From Isoetes taiwanensis (lineage: Eukaryota > Streptophyta > Lycopodiopsida > Isoetales > Isoetaceae), in the NCBI GenBank assembly GCA_021234155.1, contig JAJEKV010000140.1, positions 188,001 through 252,000 of the forward strand: a DNA stretch of 64,000 bases, in the 5' to 3' direction. Both the position numbers and the translations under genes were made by a program. The notes under the pieces are model-generated. The model made no database searches. It saw only the letters and a program-made list of their open reading frames with translations, and was not told where the DNA came from. Below are positions 1 through 12,300 of this stretch, piece by piece (position 1 is the stretch's first letter; each line of letters starts with the position of its first letter).

Positions 1-399
1 TGTCGAAAGCCTTTGCAAAATAAACAAAGCAGCAGTACAAGCCGTGCCGGCGATTCCTGCTATCTTCAACCAAGGTCTACAGTGTGAAAATATGATCAAT
101 GTTGGAGTGTTAGAGCTTGAATCCTGTCTATGTGAGAGCCCATATCTCTGCTTCCCATGCCCATATCATTAACTCTTGCTAAGACTGATGGCCAACAGTT
201 TTGTAAAGAGCAAACTGACCATCATTGTTCGGTAATTGGTTTGGCAGTAAGGGTCGCCTGCCTTGTAGATGGATATGACCCTGCTAGTGGAGAGGTCTAC
301 TGTGAAGAAAAGCCTTCTTGTAGTGCCTTGTTGCTTGTTGAACAATGCCATTAGGATGGGCACTATCTATGGCCCTGCCCATTTAAGCAGCTCTGCCTG
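1..399 (-). mobile_element. LINE fragment, reverse transcriptase region (outer element of a nest)
   Basis: Degraded piece of a non-LTR retrotransposon, cut by the left window edge. It aligns over most of its length with the better preserved LINE at about 29325-29700 (finger and palm region of the reverse transcriptase), including the stretch encoding the conserved 'friend or foe' style segment before the catalytic core. Stops and indels break every frame. It ends at the target duplication GCCTG (395-399), and the same LINE resumes at 18874 after a Ty3-gypsy insertion. The match to the other LINE and the matching resumption are seen directly; the protein is not functional. Confidence 0.75.
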
Positions 400-693
400 T
401 GTGACGCTCCCAGAATCTATACGATGCTCCCATCGTATAAATATGGGGAATGCCCCTCTCATGCCAACTACATCACTATGGAAAGGCCCTTCGTCTAACT
501 CAGACCATTTGGGATGGCCAAGTGTCCGGGTGAGGAACACGGAGGTGTCATTTATCTCACGTCCTCTATGGGAGTTCTATACAGCAGAAGCGTACATACA
601 TGTTAGCACACAGCAATCATGCTTAAAATAATATACCACCACAAAGGGTGGCCCATCCATCATCGTCTAAATAGCAATACAAGCACAAGATAA
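400..693 (-). repeat. Left LTR, first part (interrupted by CACTA insertion)
   Basis: Starts TGTGACGCTCCC and follows, at moderate identity, the first 270 or so bases of the LTR at 30523. Shared landmarks include the segment around 590-610 matching about 30705-30720. The LTR continues at 13533 after the CACTA element, where the shared 'ggctcag...gattgacgg' stretch matches about 30810-30845. Confidence 0.8.
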
Positions 694-1100
694 CATTACA
701 AGATGATGGGGGATATAGTGTCGACCCTTGTGACAAGTCGTAGATCTAGTGTCAATTTTGTGTCAAATGCTACTAACTTGACACAAAGTGCTTGTGTTGT
801 GTCAAAATTGTGTCTAGTGCATAGCGTCAAATATTTCATCAAAGCAATGACCCCCTTTTGTCAACCTTTTAGCGCAACTTGATTAGGTTATTGCGACAAC
901 TTTTGAACAAAATTATAGCTAAGTTACGATAATTTTTCTTAAAACTTATAACAAAATGATATCCAAAATTTTGTCTAATATTCAATGAGATTTTGAGGAG
1001 CATTTGTCAACTTTATATCGCAATTTAAATGGGTTGTTGCAACAGTTTGTAAGCAATATTCTAACTAAGTCACTACAAGAGTTGCTTAATGCTTTTATAC
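694..1100. repeat. CACTA left subterminal repeat region
   Basis: Dense copies of the motif TGTGTCAA and its complement TTGACACA in both orientations between 718 and 830, then looser TTGTCAA copies to 1015. In En/Spm elements such arrays bind the TnpA-type protein; here that role is inferred from position and motif density. Confidence 0.65.
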
Positions 1101-1311
1101 ATCGTTAAATATATGTTATTGTAGCAAAGGCTATTACTTGGGATAATCCAACAATGGATTGGATACCTAAGAACTAGTCAGATGAAGGGAATAGGTAATG
1201 GTGAACGGTGTACTTGAGAATATGAAAAAGGGAGCAAAGTGTTTAGGAAGGTAAGACAAATAAATGACATGTACCATTTTAGTAATAGTAATAAGCTTAA
1301 ATGCTGATTAA

Positions 1312-4300
1312 TCACATGAACACGTTAGTTTGTTCAATTAGGTCATGCTCAATATCCTCTATCTCATCATCATCTAGATATAAACAAAGAGCCAAACCCC
1401 TAATTTCTTTAGAATGATCATGTACATGTCCAGTGATCTCTTCATCTTCAATATAATCCTCATCATGATCATGAATGTGGATTGGCGAACTAAATGGGGA
1501 TCGGAGCACATAAGTTGTTTCTTTATCAACCTCCTCTCGTTCTGAAAGTCCCAATGGTGATTCTAAAGGAACGTGTTCATTAGTATCATCCTCAAGCAAA
1601 CCATCTCCCACGCACCTTCCTCTTCAGTGTTGATGGCAATATCTTCCAGTTCTCCTTCTTCTGCGTCATGCAACAATGGGTCATCAACATCATTAGATAT
1701 ACCTAGAACACTCTCCCGACGACCACCACCGTCACCATTGCTAGCTCCTCCACCACTACCACCATCATCAAAATCATTAGCAACATCAACATGAACGTCA
1801 CCACCACCACTACCACCACCATCATCAAAATCATCATCATCATGAATGTCATGAGAGAGCTCTTCCATATTATTTTCAGCTACAGAAAAAGCAATTACAC
1901 GTCGAGCCCTTGGTTGATAATATACGACAATCCACCACTTTGTATCATTAGGGTTCTCGTGGATAAATATCTGCTCAACCTGACTTGGAAAAACAAAAGG
2001 TTCTTTCATTTCAGGTAATACCTTCGAAGAATCTACTTCAGGAAATCCTGATGCATGAGTCTTAACTGTCTTGCCACGACCTTTGCATACCACTTTGAAC
2101 CATCGTGTGTTCAAAACATTTACATGAAAGCTACGATAATCCAACTCAATAATGTCAGTCAAGATTCCCATGTAATTTAGGCTACTCTCCAGAAGGTTGT
2201 GATCCCTGTTGCTAGATTGACTTTTTTATTCAAATTATGAGCTGATTCCTGAATCAAATGTCACCCTACACTTATCAACACTGTTGATGCGAAAATGCTG
2301 CCCGTATGCCCACATCGAAGTATAAAATCGTGCTTAGAACAAATTGATAGTAATGATGAGTAATATAATATAAACAAAATGAAACTTCGGGTCAAAGATT
2401 TATAATACCTTTCTACTACAACCAAGAGCAAGCTCGTAATCATCATCTAGAATAACTTGACCACAATCTTTTAGCTTCATCCATCGAGCCAACAACCACG
2501 TATTATCCATAACATCTGGAACAGATTGTCCCATTGATCGTCCTGTTGACCTTCTATGTGCATCCTCCTTAGCAATTTCATACAAGTCTCTCCATGGTTG
2601 TAAACTTGCAATATTATTAAGAACAAATGTGCTTACCGCAAGATGCATGTCATCACTCAGACTTCGTTCTACACCATTACCCTGTAATACTTCCGATGTA
2701 ATCTCCTTGAGTTCTTCTTTCTCCCACAACTTAGGACCATCTGGATGGCACGAGGTATTGATATCGTTAAGATAAAGTAGCGTTTCTTGTACAAGATGGC
2801 CTTCGGCCATGCAACCCTCTGGTTTTGCCATTTGACAAACAAAACTTTTAAGCACCTTCATGTAGCGCTCTAGAAAAAACATCCATCTACTAGGGGCAGG
2901 TCCTGCCAACCTTATCTCATTTGGAATATGTATCAACAGATGTACCTGTTTATTAAATACATTGTTTATTATACTTATAGTATAGTTGCTAAAAACAAAA
3001 TTATATACTTGCATAGAATTTGTTTAGTAGTACCTGTAGGTCAAAAAAACTGGTGGGAAACTCCTTTTCAATGTCACAAAGCAGTATAATTACTTCCTCT
3101 CCCACCTTTGATATTTCGGCCACATCGATCTCTTTAGAAGAGACCCACCTTGCAAATTTTTCCAATCGAAATATAATGCTCCTTACTTGTGGGGTCAAGA
3201 AGTCCCCTATCACACAAGGAAGTATATGCTGCAAAGTACATATAATATCATTGCATATGTTGCAAAATAATCTATTGCAAGGAATAAGAGTACAATAATC
3301 AAAGTGTACCTGAAGAAACTTGTGCTAATCATGCGTCTTCAACCCAGTGAGACTGCCTTTTTTTGTAAACGCCTTTCTCAAAGAAGCCCCATATCCAGTT
3401 GGTGTCCGCACCTTTGCTATCCTCTTATTCACTTCAACCTGTTCTTTCTTTCCTAGAACCCATGCACCTTGTTTCCATGTTAGAGTCTTCTTGCCTTTTC
3501 TCTCAATGGGCCAATATTTCCTTTTGGGAAATTTACCAAAATACCCTTAATTTTTCTGATATTTCCCTAAATACCCTTCATATTTTCAAAATTCCCAAAA
3601 TGCCCTTGGGTCCCAAGAAAAAGAAGGGCATTTTGGGAATTTTGAAAATATAAAGGGTATTCTGGGAAATATCAGAAAAATTAAGGGTATTCTGGTAAAT
3701 TTCCCTTTCCTTTTTATGTTGTGCTCTTTCAGATCCAATCTAGCAGCCAATGTTTCCCATTCACCCGTTAAATGCTGCCAAAGGGACTGAGCAACATTCT
3801 TGAAAATGTGCCATCAGCCAAGTACTTTTTATACCCCAAATGTATTTGCTTTTTCAGATGTTTTGACCTGTAAGAGGTTAAGCTAGTCCCACAAGATGGG
3901 CATCCACATGCACCGCTTGTTTGTAGACCTGCAATGAGAATAAAGGTAAACTATTAGAATAATGATTGAACTTTGATAGATTTTGCACTAATACCTACTA
4001 TATCATACCTGAAGCTTCAGAAAAACCTGGATAGTCATGAAGAGTAAATCATAGCATCCCATAAAATGTAAAGTCATGGAGTTTTAGAGATGTCGTACAT
4101 GTGCACTCCCTTCCACAAAATTTCAAGTTCTTCTACTAAAGGTTCTAAGTAAACATCCATGTTTTTCACTTTATATTTTCCTGTAATAGCCATTTCATGC
4201 TTAATAGAAAGTATAAATGAAACTCTATATAAATACATATTTGGAATGATCAAATAAATATAAAGGATAAAGAAATCATACACATAAATACCTGGAATGA

Positions 4301-5643
4301 TCAAACTCAACATAATATGGCTAGGTTTTGTAGCCATCCATGGTGGTATATTATAATTTACAACCGCTACAGGCCACACACTATGTGAGGATGACTGAGT
4401 CCCCCATGGGCAAACACCATCAATCCCTAATCCAAGCCTTATATTGCGGGGTTCCAATTAAAAAATGGGCCACTTTTCTTCTATATGTTTCCATAAGGCC
4501 CCGCCTGCAGGAGTTCTCATTTTTCCATCCCTGCTACGATGTCGTGCATGGTAATCCATGAGTCTGCTAGTGTTGGTGATCGAAAAATATGTCGAAGGCG
4601 AGGAATTATAGGCATATATCGTAATACCTTTCTTGGCACCTTTGTCTTTCTACCTTCCTCATAACGCGCTTCCCCACATTTTAGACAAGATTGATCATTT
4701 GCATAGTCATTGCGAAATAGAAGACAATCATTAACACATGCATGCACGACATTATACTCGAGTTCAAATGAACGCAATAGCTCTCTAGCCTCCCTCCTAG
4801 ACTTTGGGAGACAATGCCCATCTGGCAAGATTTTATCAAGTAAACTATAGAAAACAAAAGTAAGCATATATACAATAAACTTTAACATTTAAATGAGTTA
4901 CACCTACGTACCTGAAAAGTTCAGAGATGCTATTGTTGCTCCAACCAACTTTGTGTCGGAGATTTAGGATTAGTATACAAGTAGCAAGGCGAGAAACACG
5001 AGCATTTGGGAATAATGGCGTGCTTGCCTCATCCTGGAGATATGCTGCCTTTTCCCTATATGAGTTGTCATTTACATTGCTAGCATGTGCACCATCATCG
5101 TTTTCGCTACCATTGGCTTGTTCATTTGTTGGAAAGAAATTTTTGATGGTATCATTAATTGCATCCTCACCAATGAATGCATTATGTGAGTCAGGCGCTT
5201 TATCAGAGGACTACATAGACCAAATATAATAGAATAATAAATAAGAAAATTCTACTTTATTTTAATTCTATTCTACAAAAGAATTATTTTAGGAACCAAC
5301 TTACATCATTTTCATCATGTTCGGGATCATGTCCTTCATCAGGTTGACTTGGTCGCGTCTGCCAAAGATCAAACTTTACTTCATGTTCTTGACGAATGCG
5401 GTACGAACGAGTGGTCTTGCCTTTACACTTGTTGCACCAACAAAGACCGCGATGGAGATAGAAAGCTTTATTTGGGTCTCTTCTAGCTCGTTTCCTATTC
5501 GGTTCGCAAGATGATGAAGACGTTGAAGATGTTGACTTTCCAAGTGATGACGAAGATGATGATTTTCTTAAGATGCGACGTGGCAAGCAGCTATCCCTGG
5601 CATTGCCACTACTTTCTGAGCTCGACATATTGAACCTGTTCAA
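1312..5643 (-). pseudogene. En/Spm tnp2 transposase (interrupted, several exons)
   Basis: Minus-strand coding pieces in family order. 5643-5284: Ser-rich N-terminus with a Cys-x2-Cys segment. 4888-4517: tnp2 N-terminal part, with LPKSRREARELL, HACVNDCLLFR, CLKCGEARY and KVPRKVLRYMPIIPRL. 4457-4074: RNase H-like core, with RLGLGIDGVCPWG and SSHSVWPV followed by NIPPWM. 3234-3001 and 3014-2400: the DUF4218 region, with SRWMFFLERYMKVLK and PEGCMAEGHL. 2171-1563: DUF4216-like, with TDIIELDYRSFHVNV, then an Asp/Gly-rich run. The tail continues at 1611-1312. Family tnp2 proteins are about 1000 aa. Here parts between 4074 and 3240 are missing or broken and a foldback MITE sits at 3526. The pieces are separated by possible introns and frameshifts, so the gene is probably inactive. 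The protein cuts and joins CACTA ends in the nucleus. Confidence 0.85.
3526..3705. mobile_element. Foldback MITE, Mutator-like, 180 bp
   Basis: An almost perfect palindrome: arms of about 82 bp (3526-3607 and 3624-3705) differing at only a few positions, with a 16-bp loop. It is flanked by the 9-bp direct repeat TTTCCTTTT (3517-3525 and 3706-3714). A 9-bp target duplication is the hallmark of Mutator-type transposition. The insertion lies inside the tnp2 remnant, so it is younger than the CACTA element. A transcript would form a long hairpin. Confidence 0.85.
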
Positions 5644-6374
5644 TAATTTACATCATCAAATGAAGTAAATGAAAATAAATAGTATACTTCCAGGCAATTA
5701 TCTTTCTACCTTAGATATAAAATAGACATATATGCAAAATAAAAAGATAATGCCTAAGGGTTTATATTCCACCCGCGGGGGGGGGGGGGGGGGGCAATGA
5801 GCAAGACCATAATGAAAATGCAAAGAGGTTATTGATAACAGCATCAACTTTCCGTAAACCAAAGGAACACTGCTCGGACTCAAGAACAAAAAGACCAGAA
5901 ACATTCCAAGCTGTAAACGAAGCAAAAATGAGAGGCACATCATACATTACTAAAATAGCTTTTTAAATTACTGGATTGGAGGCCACGATGAAAGAAGATA
6001 ATCTTTGGGCCTCTCACCTTATATGACATATAGTGGTAATAAGCCACCTTGTACCACATATATTTGTATTGTGTAGATAAGCCATGTAGACAAGGCAATT
6101 TCAACCATTTACCTTATATCTCAAACCATTTACCACGTATCCTATCATGTATCCTATGCTATGATTTAATGTATTCGTTTTGCCAATATACTTTACCATT
6201 AGGAATGGCAAGAAAAAAGAGGAGGGAAAAAAATGATGGGAGCTAACAGACGAAATATGGAAGATCTTCGTAACAAAAAAATGGCGCGATTTCTAACCTT
6301 AAAGCTTGGTTCTCTGTATTCGATTGCATTGAGCTCGCCGATTATCATTCCCAGCTTCGTTTGCCCTCGCCAAA
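5644..6374. promoter_or_regulatory. Divergent intergenic region between tnp2 and the plus-strand gene
   Basis: About 730 bp between the 5' ends of two oppositely transcribed genes inside the CACTA element, so it should contain both promoters. It contains a run of about 20 G at 5777-5795. No clear TATA box decides a start; the call rests on layout only. Confidence 0.35.
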
Positions 6375-9300
6375 ATGCCCAGCAGTAAGTATTTAGAAAT
6401 AGAAATAAACAATTTTGTGATTAGGGTTTCTGAGTCGGTGACATTTATTATTCTTTGTTTTTCTTTCAGTGTCTCGTGATAGATCTGGCAAGGATAAGGA
6501 GGGCTCAACGGATGATTCTAGTGGAGAAAGGCTTCAAAGTTACCTTGCAAATGTGCCTGGAGATATTCTGACTGCTCTAATGAGCGAATTGGAGAAACGT
6601 GTTCGAAGAAATTCAGCAAATGATGATTCAAATAACTCATCCAGGTCGTTTGTGAAGCACAATGACAATTTAAGAGGAAAGAATGAACACCTCGAAATGA
6701 GAACTAAAGGAAAGGAAAGGTAGGCATTTTTATTTCTTTGATGTAAATCCAGCATTTTTTGGTTCTTGTCTTGGGTATCTTTTTCTGTTCTGTTTTGCTA
6801 TATAGCTGCAACTTTCTTTTCTGATATGATGCCTGCTTTCTTTGCTAGGTTGAAGCATCCACGACGCTCAAGTAATTCATGCAACATTCCAGAAGCTGAG
6901 ACTTCAAAAGAAGGAGCTAAAAGAAAATCTGTTGACTTAAACAAGCACATTGTTTTAAGTGCTTCTTCGTCATCTTCAGAGGACGATGGATCTGGTAATG
7001 AAGACTCCTATTCCCCTGATGCAAATCTTGAAAAAAACAGTGCTGATAAGGAAGAGTTTGAAATTGATCTTTCATACAATGTACAATTCAGGAGATTATC
7101 AAATTCGGAGGTATGTTTTATAGTTTATTTCATTGTTTTTCCTTCTGCATATAAGTCAGATTTTCAGACTTAGGCACTGTTTTTTCCTTCTGCCTCCCTT
7201 TCTTGTTAAAAATAAAGTATAGACAGTAATATTCTGGTGTTATTAACATCACCACAAATCCAAGAAGCAAGCTTCTTTTCTCAATCTACTGCTATGCTGT
7301 TCTCTCATCAATATATTCTTGAACTATGAAGTGGCAATTTGGCCATATTAAATTTCAGAAGCTCCCAATTCTGCAACAGTTATTAATCATGATCCCATAT
7401 GTAAAGGCATCTGGCTTGCATTTGTTCTCTTCCAGTCTCAACTGTCCATATAACTTGTAAGCATCCTCTAAATTGCCTGCTTTCCAGAATCCATCTAGTA
7501 ATGAATTATGAATACATATATTAGGCTGTATGTTTGTTTCATGCAATTGCTGGTATAATGCAAAGGCCCCTTCAATATGTTTTGCTTTACAAAAGGTGAT
7601 AATTAAGGTAGTAAATGTAACAATGCTGGGATGACAACCCTCTTTACCCATCCCTAAAAATAATTGAGTTGCAGGTATTAAGTCACCAGCTTTACAGAAC
7701 CCTGCAATTAGAATATTGAATGTAACTGCATCATGCAAACAACCAAGCTTAGGCATCTCCGTAAATATTTGTACTGCTTCAGCTATTCTTCCTGGTTCGA
7801 CCAGAAAGTGAATTAACATAGATAATGTGACAGTATCAAAATTCTTGTGATAACTTCTCATCTTATTGAAAATTAAAATGGTTGCATCAACATTGCCTGC
7901 TTTGCCAAATGCCCGTATACTTGCCTTTAGCAAAGATTTAGAGAATAGACCATGGCTTACATCCCCATTTTTGAATCCCTTAACTGCCACTGTCATATTA
8001 AACAACTTCCCTTTGTAGACCATGCCATAATTACCCTGACCAAGTAACTATCTTGGCTGGAGCTAAAACCCAAGCATCTTTCACATGGCCATGTCATCCA
8101 AGAATTCTCATTTGCTCGCTCAATCTGATTTCTATCCTGTAGTGCTGCATCTAAAAGATCTTCAAGATTGTGCTGCACAGCTGTCTCATACAGTTCTTTC
8201 ATCACTTCTGGACTTGAATTCCTCCCATAACTTTCATTGATAGCATCATTCACTAATTCCACCCATGAATTGATGTTGTCAAATATGTTGGAGAACTCTA
8301 TTGTTTTATCCAAGAAAGCAGTCTCTAAGCATTTGCATTCTGTTAGGACATTCTGTTAAGCATTTGCATTTTGTTCATGGCTTTTGCAGTTTGTGACATT
8401 GCATCTATGGCTGTCATCAGTGCAAGAGTATGTTTATGCTTCATAAGCTTTCTCAAATCTGTTTCCATGAGCTCCTTCACGTAGTAAGTGATGTTGCCCT
8501 TATTGCAATATCCAATTGTTTGCACAACATGAGGATGATGACTTGTATCCTGTCCTACAATTGTTTGAAATTCTTTCCGACTTTTCTCCTTGTTGAGAAA
8601 TGCCAAAATTCTTGTGACAACTTCTCATCTTATTGAAAATTAAAATGGCTGCATCAACATTGCCTGCTTTGCCAAATGCCCGTATACTTGCCTTGAGCAA
8701 AGATTTAGAGAATAGACCATGGTATGTCCTATCTTGAACCAAGACCAAAACTTGTGCAATTATGTCGTCCTTGCTGAATGCATTAATGAGAATATTGAAG
8801 CAAACTATGAATGCTTCAATATGCAAACTATGAATGCTACCCTCTTCCTTTCTGCACATGACATATGTTAACAAGGCAGTTCCAGCGTATTGTAGGTGAG
8901 GTGGACCATATGAACCAATTAAGCTTTAAGTTTTTGCCATTTTGCAGGTTACAATTTGATACAGCTATTATGCATAATAATGCCCAATGTAGTTCTAAAC
9001 ATAGATTAAGACTGACATCATAGATCAAGACTGGTGGACTTACATCAATCAAGACTACGTTTGTAAGTTGCTAATCTTGTCTTCAATTTTGTTTCTACAT
9101 CTGCCAGAATTGTAGCAGTGCAGGATTAACATCAAGCTGGTCTTTGAAATTTAATTTTTAAGGAATATGTATCTAGAAGCAAAGTCTACTTTACTGTTAA
9201 TCCCAGCCTTGAAGTTGAGTAAGACACCTTCTGTTAATTGAAGATATCAAGTAGTTCAGCGTTTTATTCAGTTCTAGACTTCACATATCTGCCCAATTTG

Positions 9301-12300
9301 AAGGTCGTTTATCAGGCTCATCATCGCACATGAGTTTAAGTACTTAGCTAGGCAATCGAAGATTAGAACCCCAGTTTATTTGGCTCAAATTTCCTAACAT
9401 TTCAAGATTGGGCAGTGTCAAGAATGGGGCTCAATGCTCACAAATGATATGCTGCAAGAAATCTTGGAAAAAGGAGGATATGCAGCCTTTAAGAAGAGAA
9501 TGATGGCAAAAGGTTTTGCTCCAAAAAAGGTAATTGCTCCACGATCTTTTCTATTTTCTTATTTATTCTCAAGTGCAAAGTATAGAGCTTTTTGAACTCA
9601 ACTGAATTGGAAGAAGATAGAATAAATTGCGCTTGTTGCATGGCACTGTCTGAACTGCTAGAGTCTGATGATAAATTTGGTTTTATTGTCATGGATGGAA
9701 ATGGTACCCTCTTTGGTACTTTAAGTGGAAATACCCGTGAGATTCTTCATAAGTTTACAGTGGACCTTCCAAAGAAGCATGGTAGAGGTGGTCAATCTGC
9801 ACTTCGTTTTGCTAGGCTTCGTATGGAGAAAAGGCATAACTATGTCAGAAAAACTGCAGAGCTGGCAACACAACATTTTATTAATTCTACGACAAGCCAA
9901 CCTAATATTTCTGGCCTTATTTTGGCTGGATCTGCAGATTTTAAAACTGAATTGAGCCATTCTGAATTGTTTGATCCAAGACTTCAAGCAAAGATTCTTA
10001 ATGTTGTGGATGTTTCATATGGTGGAGAGAATGGTTTCAATCAAGCAATTGAACTCAGCAGAAATATTGTCCAATGTTAAGTTTATTCAAGAGAAACGGC
10101 TGATTGGGAAGTATTTTGAAGAGATTAGTCAAGATACTGGGAAGTATGCTTTTGGTGTTGAGGACACATTGAAGGCTTTGGAGATGGGAGCAGTTGAGAT
10201 ACTGATTGTCTGGGAGAACCTTGAGGTTAATCGATATGAGTTGAAGCATAGTGTTACTGGTGAAGTATTGATTAAGCATTTGAACAAGGATCAAGAATCT
10301 GATCAGTCTAACTTCAGGAATCCTGAGACACAAGCTGAGTTGGAAGTCCAGAAAAAACAACCACTTTTGGATTGGTAAAGAAGATCTGTGGGAAGATCTG
10401 ATAGCATGCCTCATCATGATGGTGAATAGCCTCATGTTCTGGTCAGACCAGTGCTAGAATTTTAATAGAGATTAATAAGCTTTCTTATGTCACAATTTCC
10501 CTCAATCCGTTGGTTAAGAAATCTGAAGCTCCTACGCGTTTGAGAAGAGATGGTGATTGGAGATCCATGCCATTGCCTATACTTAGAAGAGATGCAAGTT
10601 CTAGCAAAATTAAGGAACAATTATTAAAGAGTGATGGGTACATTCCATCTGAAGATGAGGAGAGCTTAGAGATTGAGAAGGAGCTGCCTGCAAAGAGGCC
10701 AACTGTTTTTGAGTTTAAGAATCTCAGACCCGATACTAGATATAAGGTAGAGATTAAGGGCTGTCGTAGTTTTGTTCCAAGCAGTTTCACTACATTACCA
10801 GAAGTAATTTCAGAGAAAATGAACGTTGGAGTCATCAGTTGTAACAGCATTTATATTACAGAGCAGGCCATTCCAATAATTGGAGAATCCAGCAGGTTTT
10901 TAATTGTAGTCGGCATTTGGCCCAAATAAATTTTTCCTTCTAAATTTGCATTTCAGTGTCACTGATTTTTGCTTCTCATTTGGTTGCATTTCTCTTGATG
11001 ACCATTTCGAATCTTTCATAATTGGGCAAAAGTATGCTGGTGGGTATCAAAAGCAGGCGTCCGGACACATGCTGACAGCACTCATATAGCACCCCATATG
11101 GCAGCTTATTTAAGGTGTTACTGGTACTAGCACATGGTAATTAGGTAATCAATAGAAATATGTAACAACTCCAACTAATAACAAGTGGAATACTATGATA
11201 GAATAGTACATCCAGGGTGCTGATCTAAGTGCTGGGGCCGCGTTTTTTTGATACCCACTAGCATACTTTTGCCCAATTATAAACTTTTGTGTGTCTTAAA
11301 TATAGTTCAAGGCCATGGATTATGTTAAAGGAACAAGTCCGGGCATAATCTTTAAGGTGAAATCGAGAAAAGGCAAGGAAATTGAGACGGTAAGTATTGT
11401 TTCTATGTAAATATTGGATCTTTCTATTTTAATTACTCTTTTCATCTCTACTTTTATAACGTGCAGGAGGTATGTTACATTGATAGCGATTCTGACAAGG
11501 AAAAGGTAAATATTGTGTATCATTCCATTCTCGTAATTCTTTTCCTGCCATAGCTTTTCCAAAAGTGTCAATAGGAATGTGAACAACATTAAATGCCTTC
11601 AAAATTTTGGGCTGTCATGTAGTGTTAACAATTTTAGAGCCTTTAATCCATGTAATCTCCTGTACAACATACTCTAGAACATCCTTTGTCCATACATCAT
11701 CTGTTTCAAATTTATGAGCATCTAATTTTTTTCAATGGAGATAACTTAATGTTTCATTACTCGATTATCATGACAGATCTTCTGAATTTTGTTTTTGATA
11801 ATTCTGACATTACAATCTCTTCCTACTGTAACCCAACCTACACGTTGTTGAACGTGGTGTACTTCATCAAAGCATTGACATTGCGAGTGGATGCGAGAAG
11901 ATCTGTTGATTCTTGCAGGCATTCTTGAACATTGTTCAACCAGAGTTGTACAAGACGATACCTTCCTGGATTCTGCTGAAGATGATAGTCCATCTCCTTT
12001 ACAATATTTGACAGAGAATCTAAATGCACTTTAAGTAAATTCCATTCCCTTTTGCACTTGCGTGCATTTTGCACCTCCGAATAGAGCCTCTCTAATATCT
12101 TTCCCCCTGCCCAGCCAGCCAAACCTGTCGGATCTCCCGTTCTGACCCAAAATCGATATCCTTTTTCTGAGCAGACTCGTTCAAGCTCCAGACCAAGCCC
12201 AGATATGCTTATTTTAAATGTAGTTACCATCACGATTTTCTATGGCTTTACTCCTTGTATTTGAACTATTCCAACAAGTTCAAGCTACCACAGGTTGATG

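Noticed and set aside
1071-1080. Perfect CACTACAAGA as the left end of the CACTA element
   Set aside because: The LTR sequence is continuous only if the left end is at 694; the copy at 1071 is then internal. A second, older CACTA end cannot be fully excluded.
1563-1900. Asp/Gly-rich run as a separate calcium-binding or silk-like protein
   Set aside because: It is a low-complexity extension of the tnp2 DUF4216 frame (GAT/GGT triplet repeats).
5698-5947. Frames with a poly-proline run
   Set aside because: Caused by a run of about 20 G at 5777-5795; no protein pattern on either side.
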